Source of the DNA: Bacteroidota bacterium
GTDB lineage: Bacteria; Bacteroidota; JABWAT01
Direction of reading: 5' to 3'
Assembly: GCA_013360915.1 (NCBI GenBank)
Contig: JABWAT010000006.1
Location: 62,001-126,000, forward strand
DNA: 64,000 nt
Shown here piece after piece: positions 9,677-17,679 of the stretch; the stretch's first letter is position 1; every line of letters begins with the position of its first letter. The notes under the pieces were generated by a model, which was not told where the DNA came from, did no database searches, and saw only the letters and a program-made list of their open reading frames with translations. The position numbers and the translations under genes are program-made.

Positions 9677-10734
9677 GAGGCGATTTCTTCCTCGTACCAC
9701 TTTTTACTTAAATTACACGCTTGACAAACCGATAACATGACCGGTACTTCGACCAGCACACCCACTACAGTGGCCAATGCGGCTGGTGAGGAAGGGCCAA
9801 ACAACATGATGGCCACGGCCACCGCCAGTTCAAAAAAATTGGAGGCACCGATCAGAGCACCGGGAGAAGCAATATTATGCGGGACCCTGGCCCATTTCAT
9901 GATGAAATAGGTGATACCTGAATTAAAATAGACCTGAATTAAAATCGGAATGGCCAACAGGAGAACGGCGATCCAGTTGGAGAGAATATTATCTGCCTGA
10001 AATGCAAATATCAGGATCAGAGTTATGAGCAGGGCAATCATGGTCACCGGCTGAAAACGGGGAAGGAAAGACTGCTCGAACCACGTTTTTCCTTTGAATC
10101 TGATCAGCAGTTCACGGGTGATCCATCCGGCTGACAGGGGAATGACAATAAAAACAATTACCGATGTGAGCAGAACCTGGGTGGGAATGCTGATGCCGGC
10201 CACGCCGACCAGCACCATGACGATGGGAGCAAAAGCCACAATCATGATCAGGTCATTGATGGCCACTTGAGCAAGCGTATAGGCAGGATCCCCGTCGGTC
10301 AGGTAACTCCAGACAAACACCATGGCCGTGCAGGGAGCTGCTGCCAGAATAATCAGTCCGGCCACATAATTGCGTGCTGTTTCGGTTTCAATCCAGCCAA
10401 GAACATCACCAAAAAGAACCGTTATGAAAATCCAACCCAGAAAAGCCATGCTGAACGGTTTGATCAGCCAATTGACAATCAGCGTGATCAATAATCCCTT
10501 TGGCCGGTTCACCACGGCTTTCAATCCGCGGAAATCAATTTTCAGCATCATGGGGAAAATCATCAGCCAGATCAGAATGGCGATGGGAATATTGACCTGG
10601 GAACCTTCACCAAATTCCATGGCACTTAATCCGGAAATGAGGCCTGGAGCAATCTGGCCGAGAAGAAGCCCGGCCACCATGCAAAGGAGAACCCAGAGAG
10701 TCAGATATTTTTCAAAAAAAGCGATTTGTTTCAT
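9673..10734 (-). CDS. acr3: Arsenite efflux permease, ACR3 family
   Basis: An inner-membrane protein of 353 aa with about ten hydrophobic segments that exports As(III). The ACR3 signature is clear: AAAPCTAMVFVWSYLTDGDP carries the conserved transport cysteine (Cys135), and PHNIASPGALIGASNFFELA lies in the C-terminal half. No ArsA ATPase gene is present, so it probably works as a secondary carrier. It is co-transcribed after arsC, with a short inverted-repeat element between them, and before the sigma factor gene, which it overlaps by 4 nt. Confidence 0.95.
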   Translation of the reverse strand: MKQIAFFEKYLTLWVLLCMVAGLLLGQIAPGLISGLSAMEFGEGSQVNIPIAILIWLMIFPMMLKIDFRGLKAVVNRPKGLLITLIVNWLIKPFSMAFLGWIFITVLFGDVLGWIETETARNYVAGLIILAAAPCTAMVFVWSYLTDGDPAYTLAQVAINDLIMIVAFAPIVMVLVGVAGISIPTQVLLTSVIVFIVIPLSAGWITRELLIRFKGKTWFEQSFLPRFQPVTMIALLITLILIFAFQADNILSNWIAVLLLAIPILIQVYFNSGITYFIMKWARVPHNIASPGALIGASNFFELAVAVAIMLFGPSSPAALATVVGVLVEVPVMLSVCQACNLSKKWYEEEIAS

Positions 10735-10744
10735 ATGAGATATC

Positions 10745-10841
10745 TAACCACAACGCACACAAAGAAAACGAAAGTCCACAACGGATTGCTTTGAACTTCT
10801 TTGTGATCTTTTGTATGAACCCTTTGTGTACTTAGTGGTTA
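10745..10841. repeat. Small inverted-repeat element between arsC and acr3
   Basis: Two 20-bp arms, 10745-10764 and 10822-10841, match at 17 of 20 positions as inverted repeats (TAACCACAACGCACACAAAG against the reverse complement of the right arm). The right arm lies within 10 bp of the arsC stop codon. It belongs to a set of similar elements placed after stop codons elsewhere in the window. In RNA it would form a long hairpin between two ars cistrons. Confidence 0.75.
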
Positions 10842-10848
10842 CCTGTTT

Positions 10849-11274
10849 TTACAGTTTTGGTAAAATGTCGGTTTGGTACAATTTCCAGAAACCATCTTTT
10901 ATTTCATCGCGGACCCGGTAATATTCCGACTGAATAAATTCTGGTGTGCCGACTGCATGTGAGGGATCATCATATCCCATATGGAGGCGATGTTTTACTT
11001 TTCCAAGAAATGCCGGGCAGGATTCATTGGCACCTCCGCAGACCGTGATCACATAATCCCATTCTTCTCCCAGATATTTATTCACCTGATCTGAGGTGTG
11101 ATGGGAAATATCGATGCCGATTTCCTTCATCACTTCAACCGCCTTCTGGTTCAGTTTTCCGGAAGCTTCGGTTCCGGCAGACTCAACGGTGATTCTGGAA
11201 TCAAATGATTTCAAAAATCCGTGGGCCATCTGGCTGCGGCAGGAATTTCCTGTGCATAAAATCAATACTTTCAT
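10849..11274 (-). CDS. arsC: Arsenate reductase, thioredoxin-coupled LMW-phosphatase type
   Basis: A 141-aa cytoplasmic enzyme that reduces As(V) to As(III) for export by Acr3. The phosphatase-like loop CTGNSCR gives Cys7 and Arg13. Cys79 and Cys86 lie at exactly the spacing of the redox triad Cys10/82/89 of the plasmid pI258 enzyme, so the thioredoxin-type three-cysteine mechanism is expected. Asp-Pro (DDPSHA, about 106-110) is the general-acid loop. The start follows the arsR stop by 1 bp. Confidence 0.95.
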   Translation of the reverse strand: MKVLILCTGNSCRSQMAHGFLKSFDSRITVESAGTEASGKLNQKAVEVMKEIGIDISHHTSDQVNKYLGEEWDYVITVCGGANESCPAFLGKVKHRLHMGYDDPSHAVGTPEFIQSEYYRVRDEIKDGFWKLYQTDILPKL

Positions 11275-11275
11275 A

Positions 11276-11602
11276 TTAACACTCCTGGTCGCCGCAGCAA
11301 CCGATTGAATCAGTAAACGAATTGATCAGGCTTTTCACCTGATTCAGTTTTTCCATGTTCAGACAGTAATTGACACGGACCCCATCAATTTCACCTTTGA
11401 TCAGTCCGAGTTCCTTCAATTCATATAAATGCTGATTAACCGTGGTTCGGGCCAAAGGCAATTCATCCGCAATATCACCCGACATGCAGACACCGGTTTC
11501 TGCCAGATATTTCAGAATAGCCAGCCGGGCCGGATGCCCGAGGGCTTTGAATAGAGCTGCCTTTTCCTGTAAGTCTGTTTCAAATAACACCACTTTGGTC
11601 AT
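11276..11602 (-). CDS. arsR: ArsR-family metalloregulatory repressor
   Basis: A 108-aa winged-helix repressor, first gene of the leftward ars operon. The recognition region is ELPLARTTVNQHLYELKELGLI. The classical ELCVC site of the R773 type is absent (only VCM with Cys39 remains). Instead the C-terminus ends GCCGDQEC, giving Cys102, Cys103 and Cys108, which resembles the C-terminal As(III) site of the Acidithiobacillus ferrooxidans type. It probably represses its own operon through the repeats just upstream. AGAGGAT precedes the start. Confidence 0.93.
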   Translation of the reverse strand: MTKVVLFETDLQEKAALFKALGHPARLAILKYLAETGVCMSGDIADELPLARTTVNQHLYELKELGLIKGEIDGVRVNYCLNMEKLNQVKSLINSFTDSIGCCGDQEC

Positions 11603-11615
11603 ACCATCCTCTTTC

Positions 11616-11664
11616 TGACGTAATTATACGACAGATCGAAGAATGACGCAAATTTACGACAGAT
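11616..11664 (-). promoter_or_regulatory. ars operon promoter with two direct-repeat operator candidates
   Basis: On the minus strand TTGCGT (11646-11651) and TATAAT (11623-11628) are separated by exactly 17 bp, a good sigma70-type pair. Two 21-bp direct repeats overlap it, at 11616-11636 and 11644-11664 (TGACGtAATTaTACGACAGAT and TGACGcAAaTTTACGACAGAT on the plus strand), 28 bp apart. Each contains an imperfect palindrome around AATT. Their place over -10 and -35 fits repression by ArsR, whose gene starts 14 bp downstream. Confidence 0.75.
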
Positions 11665-11668
11665 GTTT

Positions 11669-13246
11669 TTATCTGATGTAGGCCAGTTTAGCTGTTTGAA
11701 CGGTAGCGCCCTGGTGAATCCGCAGAAAATACAGCCCGGAAGAGAGACCCGTGAGGTGGATGGGGATGGAATGTCTGCCCGTCTGATAAAAAGTGGTTGT
11801 GACTGGTAAAGCCATTCTTCCGGTTACATCGCAGACCGACCAGGAAACCGGACCGGCTTCGGTCAGTTCAATCTCTGCCATGGTGGAGGGATTGAACGGA
11901 TTCGGGTACACCGACCTGATCTTAAAACCGGCAGGAACGTTTTCATCGGATGGGACTGTGGTCAGCGTGGGTTGATCGAATGCCATAATGACGGTGGGTT
12001 CAAAGGGGCGGTCGCTGAATCCCCAGATCAGACTGCCATCATGGGTTAATCCGGCCAGATACTGAGGGGCGGGAATGGCAGGGAATTGCTGAATCTGAAA
12101 GGACTGTTCATTGGGAAATCCGAAAACCGTTTTCTGAATGGATGAACCGTAGGAATACACAACGATCTGATTCTGGTCGGGAGGCATGACGAAGACGCTG
12201 GGGATTTCGGCACTGGGTTCCGGTACAAATTTGGATATCAGATTTCCGTCTCCATCCACAATTAACATGGGAATGCTGTACTTGCCATTGGTAAATGTCA
12301 TAGGGACCATGAGGTACCGGTCTGGTGCACACCAGGCCACAGACAGAATAGACTGAATGAATCCGTGCTGAGCCATTGAATGAGTTTTATGCGAAAGAGT
12401 CGTTCCATTCTCATCGAGGCGGACGATGTTCAGTTCGGCCGTACCGCCCACCCCACTTTGGTAAGTCGGTCCGGCAAACAGAATGTCGGTCCCGATGGTA
12501 ATCAGTTGCGTTCGTCTGATTTCATGGGTAGGCCAGAAGTCAAAGGATTTGGCCCACAGAAAGTCCCCGTCCGGAGAATGTTTCACGATTGAAACCAGAT
12601 CGGTTTCTCTCATCAGATTACGGCTGAAACTGATGACGTTTCCCAGCGAATCAACGCAGGTATCCAATAAATACGAACTGGAGTTTGTTTCGGGAAAGGA
12701 ACGTGTTTTGGTGAACACAGGAACGCCATCGGGAGAGAGTTTCAGGAGTAATTGTTTAGCTTCTGTACTATGTTCACCAGCCGAAATGATCAGATTCTGA
12801 TCCTGATCGAAGGTATAATCGGTGGGGATATCCATCCGGCCATCCATCTTGCCGTAATAGTAACTCCAGACCAGCGAACCGGCCTTTGTCAGTTTCAGCA
12901 CCGCCACATTGAAGGTGCCGGTGGAATCCTCTGGATGAACAATGGCCACCAGATGATCGGGACCCCATTCGGCAAGAAAATAGGTGGGATTTCCAAATTT
13001 TTCGCCCCATGTAAACTCCCATTGACGGTTTCCGCTGTGGTCATAAGCGGCCACCCAGGCTTTCTCGTCAAAATTGGCAGGAATCCGGCGGCTGGCAAGG
13101 ATATACAACATCCCATCCTCATCGGCTACCAGATCTGTGACGGTCACTTCCATGCTGTCGGTGGGAAAAGTGAACTGATGAAAAGGAAGGGGTTGCGCGA
13201 TTGCGCTATTGGTGAACAAAAGAAAAAGAATAGTAAGTCTGGTCAT
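11669..13246 (-). CDS. Secreted protein with T9SS C-terminal sorting domain
   Basis: A 525-aa protein with signal peptide MTRLTILFLLFTNSAIAQ. The body repeats short strands such as HSPDGDFLWAKSFDF and LDENGTTLSHKTHS, like the blades of a beta-propeller seen in SBBP/WD-like bacterial surface proteins. The last 80 residues are a T9SS sorting domain (SVYPNPFNPST ... GLSSGLYFLRIHQG). Transport across the outer membrane by T9SS and cleavage of the tail are expected. It lies just upstream of the ars promoter and has no functional link to it. Function unknown. Confidence 0.85.
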   Translation of the reverse strand: MTRLTILFLLFTNSAIAQPLPFHQFTFPTDSMEVTVTDLVADEDGMLYILASRRIPANFDEKAWVAAYDHSGNRQWEFTWGEKFGNPTYFLAEWGPDHLVAIVHPEDSTGTFNVAVLKLTKAGSLVWSYYYGKMDGRMDIPTDYTFDQDQNLIISAGEHSTEAKQLLLKLSPDGVPVFTKTRSFPETNSSSYLLDTCVDSLGNVISFSRNLMRETDLVSIVKHSPDGDFLWAKSFDFWPTHEIRRTQLITIGTDILFAGPTYQSGVGGTAELNIVRLDENGTTLSHKTHSMAQHGFIQSILSVAWCAPDRYLMVPMTFTNGKYSIPMLIVDGDGNLISKFVPEPSAEIPSVFVMPPDQNQIVVYSYGSSIQKTVFGFPNEQSFQIQQFPAIPAPQYLAGLTHDGSLIWGFSDRPFEPTVIMAFDQPTLTTVPSDENVPAGFKIRSVYPNPFNPSTMAEIELTEAGPVSWSVCDVTGRMALPVTTTFYQTGRHSIPIHLTGLSSGLYFLRIHQGATVQTAKLAYIR

Positions 13247-13370
13247 ATCTTTTCGGATGATTGGTTTTGGGATTTGTGGTCAGGGCGGAAGATACCAGTC
13301 TGGCTTCAACCGGATCAAGGCTGGGGATTCCATGTTGCCCTTGTGGTGGGAAATGGGTGATGGAGGGCAC

Positions 13371-13655
13371 GTATAGCAAGATGTCCGTCGGGACGGAAAC
13401 CGGGCCCCTCGATACGATTCTCCCTTCGGTCGAATCACTCGGGGTCCGGGGAATCGGTCATCGAGTGATGAACGCAGTGAGATGCTGAAAGTCCGGCACT
13501 GACGGATATCGAGATGACCGGGAGGGCATGACACCGGGCCCCTCCCCGATTGAATCGGGGCAAGCGGGATCACCCGGGGACCGGCCCCTCGATACGATTC
13601 TCCCGTTGGTCGAATCACTCGGGGTCCGGATGGTCGAATCACTCGGGGACCGGTA
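13371..13655. repeat. Complex repeat region after an envelope-protein gene
   Basis: A 47-48 bp sequence is present twice (13402-13449 and 13583-13629; GGCCCCTCGATACGATTCTC and onward to CACTCGGGGTCCGG). Its last part, GGTCGAATCACTCGGGGACC, occurs a third time at 13632-13653. Between them lie CCCCGATTGAATCGGGG (13543-13559) and TCATCGAGTGATGAACGCAG. It begins 15 bp after the stop codon of the gene ending at 13670. The space 13247-13370 shows nothing else. Open frames across the repeats have a repetitive, Arg/Pro-rich translation and are not considered genes. Confidence 0.8.
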
Positions 13656-13669
13656 ATTCCGGTTTTCTC

Positions 13670-14584
13670 TTACTCCCAACCCAGACCGGAAACCCGCAGT
13701 CCGAGAAACCACCAGTCAGTTGGTCGCGGTGTGTTCAGGGCAACATCATCAAAGGTTGATTCGTATCCTCCAAATGCATCCAGATTGCCACGCAGTCCCT
13801 TCAGCCGAAGTCCCCACTCCAGGCGGGAGTTAAATCCCGGTTCGTCCCGTTCAAAGAATACGGCTTGTAACCAGATCCGCTGGTAGGCATTCAACCACTC
13901 CAGAACCGGGGCATCCAACCGGCTGAGAGCCCAGACCGATCCGACCGATTCATCCAGACGCGGTTGTATCCGGTTAATCTCTTCGCTGGATGGATTCCGG
14001 TAATCCGATCCGAACAAATGATAATTCAGAGATCCCCCCCACCGATGTTGAATGGTTCTCAGAAGAGGTTGCGGGGATGAAAGAACTGTCAGATGCAAAC
14101 CGGTCACAATCGGTCCCCGTTGAGTGGAAACGGGTTCAGGCTTCTCTGGATTGGTGGCTTCCGCGTTATCAATGTCGTGCTTGCAGCGGTGAAAGATGCC
14201 GGTTTGAATGATATAATCGGTGGTCAGATAGCTGAGATTGATGGTTTCGGTCCACCAGGCCCGTTTCGGATTGAAGTTGATATCGCTGTAGGGATTGGCC
14301 GATTGTTCGTGGGTCAGTGTTCCGGACAGGATCCAGGAATCAAGCCGGGCGAAATAAATGGTTCCCTGCAGTTTGTAATTCCACGCCTGTTCCTCAGCAA
14401 CCGAGCCGTATCCGCTGTTCATCTCCGCCGACAGACCGAGTCCAGGTAACCAGCCAACCGGAAGGGAGGAATCGGGAATGGTCATCTGACTGCGCCCGGT
14501 GAACAGTTGACCGTATCCGCTGAGCGGCGCAGCAAAAAGAAACCCAATGATGAGAAGAAAAATCTGTGGAATCATTCTGGTCAT
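13670..14584 (-). CDS. Putative outer-membrane beta-barrel protein, unknown family
   Basis: About 304 aa with signal peptide MTRMIPQIFLLIIGFLFAAP. The mature part alternates polar and hydrophobic residues in strand-like stretches (ETINLSYLTTDYIIQTGIFH, RLEWGLRLKGLRGNLDAFGG, DWWFLGLRVSGLG), as in small outer-membrane barrels. A heme-like CKHDIDN motif is preceded by FHR. I do not recognise the family. ATG 14584 is chosen because the signal peptide starts there; an upstream ATG at 14659 adds a non-hydrophobic stretch. It is divergent from the transporter gene at 14675. Confidence 0.65.
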   Translation of the reverse strand: MTRMIPQIFLLIIGFLFAAPLSGYGQLFTGRSQMTIPDSSLPVGWLPGLGLSAEMNSGYGSVAEEQAWNYKLQGTIYFARLDSWILSGTLTHEQSANPYSDINFNPKRAWWTETINLSYLTTDYIIQTGIFHRCKHDIDNAEATNPEKPEPVSTQRGPIVTGLHLTVLSSPQPLLRTIQHRWGGSLNYHLFGSDYRNPSSEEINRIQPRLDESVGSVWALSRLDAPVLEWLNAYQRIWLQAVFFERDEPGFNSRLEWGLRLKGLRGNLDAFGGYESTFDDVALNTPRPTDWWFLGLRVSGLGWE

Positions 14585-14674
14585 ACTCAATCCTGACACT
14601 TTAATCGGATTCGGTGGTCTGATCTGCAATTGAAACGAGCCAACAGGCTCATCACACAAATTTAAAGGTAACCG

Positions 14675-15652
14675 ATGGAAGCGATATTAAAATCCACCAC
14701 GTCATTTGTTCAGACGAATCTCACCCGTCTGATTCTGGTCGTCATGATTCTTGGACTGGCAAACAGCTACTTTCTGGGTGGAATTCCCTTCAATCTGATC
14801 ATCTGTGCAGTGGCATCCTTTCTGATGATCTATCCCATGTTTATCAATCTGCGAATCGAGGACGTCGCAGAAATCACACAACATAAGCTGCCGGTCGCCC
14901 TTTCACTCGTACTTAATTTTATCCTGTCACCCGCGATTGCATTCGGACTTGGCTGGCTGTTTCTGGGTCAGGATCCGTATTTATCATTGGGTCTGATGCT
15001 GATAGCCCTGATTCCCACCAGCGGAATGACGGCCACCTGGACGGAACGGTCGAGGGGAAATCTGAAAGTGGCTCTGTCGATTATTGCCATCAGCCTGCTG
15101 GTGGTGGTGGTGACGCTGCCACTGGTGTTACCGCTGGTGGCCGGGGATTTGCTGGAGGTTGGACCGTGGTTCATTTTTCAACGGATTATTGCTGTCATCA
15201 TCGTTCCGCTGCTCATGGGTGACATGACCCGCCGGTGGATCATTGAAAAGAAAGGGGAGGAGTATTTCAAATCGAAAAAGCCGCTCTTTGCCGGTCTTTC
15301 TTCTTTGGGCCTGTTGGTGGTTCTCTTTCTGATTATGTCGCTAGATGTGAACACGATGATTATAGAAAATCCGGTCCTGGTCGGGAAGGCCATTATTCCG
15401 CTGGTGTTGTATTACCTGCTCATGTTTGGATTAAGTACCCTGCTGACAAGTAAACTTCCCTTTCCGGTTGGAGTGGCGGTGGTGTTCGGTACCTCGGTCC
15501 GGTATCTGGCACTGGCATTGGGAATTGCTGTTCCGTTACTGGGTGATGGAACCAGCAGCGCCCTGGTGGTTCTCATGGTGGCGCTGGCATTTTTTGTTCA
15601 GGTTCCGCTTTCATCGGTGTATTCGAAATGGGCAGCAAAGCGGGCAGGGTGA
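14675..15652 (+). CDS. BASS-superfamily transporter (bile acid:sodium symporter / arsenic resistance-like)
   Basis: A 325-aa inner-membrane protein with nine to ten hydrophobic helices. The ALIPTSGMTATWTERSRGN stretch and the C-terminal VVFGTSVRYLALALG match the BASS/ACR3-like group annotated as arsenic resistance or sodium-dependent transporters. It differs from the true Acr3 at 9673, lacking the APC cysteine motif. It is monocistronic, divergent from the putative barrel protein, with little room for a shared promoter. The substrate is unknown. Confidence 0.8.
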   Translation: MEAILKSTTSFVQTNLTRLILVVMILGLANSYFLGGIPFNLIICAVASFLMIYPMFINLRIEDVAEITQHKLPVALSLVLNFILSPAIAFGLGWLFLGQDPYLSLGLMLIALIPTSGMTATWTERSRGNLKVALSIIAISLLVVVVTLPLVLPLVAGDLLEVGPWFIFQRIIAVIIVPLLMGDMTRRWIIEKKGEEYFKSKKPLFAGLSSLGLLVVLFLIMSLDVNTMIIENPVLVGKAIIPLVLYYLLMFGLSTLLTSKLPFPVGVAVVFGTSVRYLALALGIAVPLLGDGTSSALVVLMVALAFFVQVPLSSVYSKWAAKRAG

Positions 15653-15798
15653 TTTTCACTGTGAGACTTACAGAAGCAGAGGCAATGATGGCCTTACTTT
15701 GCAGTCTCTATGTGACAACCATTTATAAGTGGAACAGATCAGTCGAATTAAGAATTGAAAATAGTTTGAAGGGTTTAGTGGGGTCCCAACCAATGGAT

Positions 15799-16059
15799 TC
15801 AGGTTTGCAGACCGGATTTAAAAAATGCCTGATCATGGTCGTCCATCCAATCGAAATCAACCAGCACGTTCATTGAGTTCTCCCGGACCAAGAGGGATTC
15901 CGCTTTGATCTTTTCTGCCAGCAACCGTCGCTTCTGCAGGTGATTGTATTACCGCAAGGCGTCGTTGATGTAACGATTCCGGCTCAAATTGGTTTCTTCC
16001 ACAATCTGGTCCATCTCGTGGAAAGTGGTTTCGTCTATTTTTACGGTTATAGTTTTCAT
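15799..16059 (-). pseudogene. Ribbon-helix-helix antitoxin gene interrupted by one stop codon
   Basis: The minus-strand frame from ATG 16059 reads MKTITVKIDETTFHEMDQIV and on to INDALR, a CopG-type ribbon-helix-helix DNA-binding start. It then meets TAA at 15949-15951. The same frame continues with YNHLQKRRLLAEKIKAESLL up to TGA at 15799, the usual C-terminal toxin-binding part. A single G-to-T change in a GAA codon would explain the stop (related proteins often read REYN here). No toxin gene is adjacent on either side, so it is an orphan relic. Confidence 0.75.
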
Positions 16060-16159
16060 ATTGATTCCGGGAATAGACGAGTATGATATACTTGCTGGAT
16101 ATTGTCAAATGAAATGGAAATCGGATGTTACTGCCGGCAGTAACAATCGGTGATCTGTT

Positions 16160-16861
16160 TTAGCGGATTCTCGCCGTTGCCAGACGCCACCAGGCCAGGT
16201 AGGGCCGGTCGTGATGTTCGTAATGATATCCGAAAAAGTAGCAGGTGAAAAAGGCGGCTGCCGGACCGCCGGTGAAGGACCGGGCCTTGTGAGGATTGTC
16301 GGCCGGATGCGTACCTCGGTGTGGTAAGTAGGTTCCGAAGTAAAACAATTGTATGGTGGAAAGCACCGATGGAATCACCCAGAACAGGATCAGATTGGTT
16401 TGCGGAATCCAGAGTGCCAGCAAATTGAATAAAACCGCGACAGCCAGAATCTGAAAAACCGTCACGTATTGCCGCACAAAAGAACCATACCACCGGAAAA
16501 ATCCGCCGGTCGCGAAATCGGGATCCCGATCGGTGGCCGGGTACCGGTGATGGTCATGGTGTTTCGGGTACAGTTGGTCATACCGGTTGAACATAAACAG
16601 CAGTGAACAGATCCAACCAATTGCATGATTCAGCCGGAGAGAGGGTGTGATCAGATGATGCATGGCATCATGGGCGGTGATAAACAGACCGGTGAACAGA
16701 TGGGTTTGAATCAGAATGAATAGCGGTAGCCAGAACCACAAACTGGCATCCGTCAATTCCAGCGACAGCATGAACACAAGCGATCCCGTCCACAGCAGTA
16801 TAATCAGCAGGGCAATGCTGAGTGAAGTGGTCGGATTATGTGGAAAGGAATGGATTTTCAT
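16160..16861 (-). CDS. crtW: Beta-carotene ketolase, CrtW type
   Basis: A 233-aa membrane di-iron oxygenase of the fatty-acid-hydroxylase fold that adds a 4-keto group to beta-ionone rings. All histidine clusters are present: HDAMHH (about 64-69), HHDHHRYP (about 101-108) and the C-terminal FGYHYEHHDRPYLAWWRL, which is diagnostic for CrtW. It is the last gene of the leftward carotenoid cluster, behind cruF and an inverted-repeat element. In this context it would ketolate the single ring made by the cyclase at 20834. Confidence 0.92.
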   Translation of the reverse strand: MKIHSFPHNPTTSLSIALLIILLWTGSLVFMLSLELTDASLWFWLPLFILIQTHLFTGLFITAHDAMHHLITPSLRLNHAIGWICSLLFMFNRYDQLYPKHHDHHRYPATDRDPDFATGGFFRWYGSFVRQYVTVFQILAVAVLFNLLALWIPQTNLILFWVIPSVLSTIQLFYFGTYLPHRGTHPADNPHKARSFTGGPAAAFFTCYFFGYHYEHHDRPYLAWWRLATARIR

Positions 16862-16870
16862 AGATAATTT

Positions 16871-17034
16871 GGTCGCAAAGTCGCGAATACGCTAAGAGTT
16901 TCTGGTTTTCAATATAGGATCCTTCGTGTCCTTGGTTGTTTACTCTTCGTGGACTTGGTGGTAAATAGACATTCAAAGCAAAGAACACACAATTAATATT
17001 TTGAATTCTTTGCGTCTTACCGACTTTGCGTACG
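16871..17034. repeat. Inverted-repeat element after the cruF stop codon
   Basis: Arms at 16873-16898 and 17008-17034 pair as imperfect inverted repeats (about 20 of 24 positions; core CGCAAAGTCG, then ACGC-AAGA). Between them are CCTTCGTGTCCTTGGTTG and CTTCGTGGACTTGGTGG words. The right arm ends 3 bp from the cruF stop codon, between cruF and crtW. It shares words with the elements at 8405 and 10745. Confidence 0.75.
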
Positions 17035-17037
17035 TTT

Positions 17038-17679
17038 TTACCAGAGCACCCCATTTAAAATCACAAAAAAACCAATCTGCAGTCCAAGCCACCAGCCAGC
17101 AATGGGAGAGGTCAGTTTAGGACCAAAACGCAGCAGGGTAAAGCAAAACAGAACCGAAAAGAACATCCAGGCGATATAATTCTGGATGGGAATAACACCG
17201 CCTTCCCAATACCAGTAATGCAAAGGACCCGCAAGCGGTTCCAGCCACAGATCCAGGAAGACCATCAGACTGCCGCCGAGCAGGGCCTTTATCCAGGCCG
17301 GAAAAGATAAACGGCTGACAATGATTACCGATGCCAGCGTGAGCGAAACCCAGTTTAATCCGATCAGAAGCGGAACGTCCCACAATTTTACCCCGAGAGC
17401 CGGTCCGTAGGAATAGCTGCCGAAAATCAATCCGGTTAACACACCAGCCACTTCTGCAAAAAAGCCGGTGATACCAATGGCGGCCAGAATGATAACAACC
17501 CGTGTATTCAGCGGATGGGTCGTGTAAAGAAGAATGACGGTCACCACCAGCAGATGAACCGGGACCAGTTCAATAAACAGAGGCTGCAGGGATTCCTGTG
17601 AAAAACCCACCAGACCAACGGCATATAAGATGATCAGAACGCCAATCAGGATCCGGTGGTTAACGGCCGGTCTTTCCAT
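17038..17679 (-). CDS. cruF: CruF-like carotenoid 1,2-hydratase
   Basis: A 213-aa integral membrane protein with about seven helices, of the carotenoid biosynthesis/DUF422 family. CruF-type enzymes add water to the psi end of gamma-carotene-like substrates, giving a 1'-hydroxyl. Family features seen: FFAEVAGVLTGLIFGSYSYG, then LLIGLNWVSL and FLDLWLEPLAG with LHYWYWEGGVIPIQNYIAW. ATG 17679 is chosen because AAAGGAG lies 6 bp upstream; it overlaps the glycosyltransferase gene by 34 bp. The hydroxyl made here would be the acceptor for that glycosyltransferase. Confidence 0.85.
   Translation of the reverse strand: MERPAVNHRILIGVLIILYAVGLVGFSQESLQPLFIELVPVHLLVVTVILLYTTHPLNTRVVIILAAIGITGFFAEVAGVLTGLIFGSYSYGPALGVKLWDVPLLIGLNWVSLTLASVIIVSRLSFPAWIKALLGGSLMVFLDLWLEPLAGPLHYWYWEGGVIPIQNYIAWMFFSVLFCFTLLRFGPKLTSPIAGWWLGLQIGFFVILNGVLW

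Noticed and set aside
13280-13712. Open frames across the 13371-13655 repeats
   Set aside because: Their translations only mirror the repeats (Arg/Pro/Ser-rich, repeated words) and no ribosome site precedes them.
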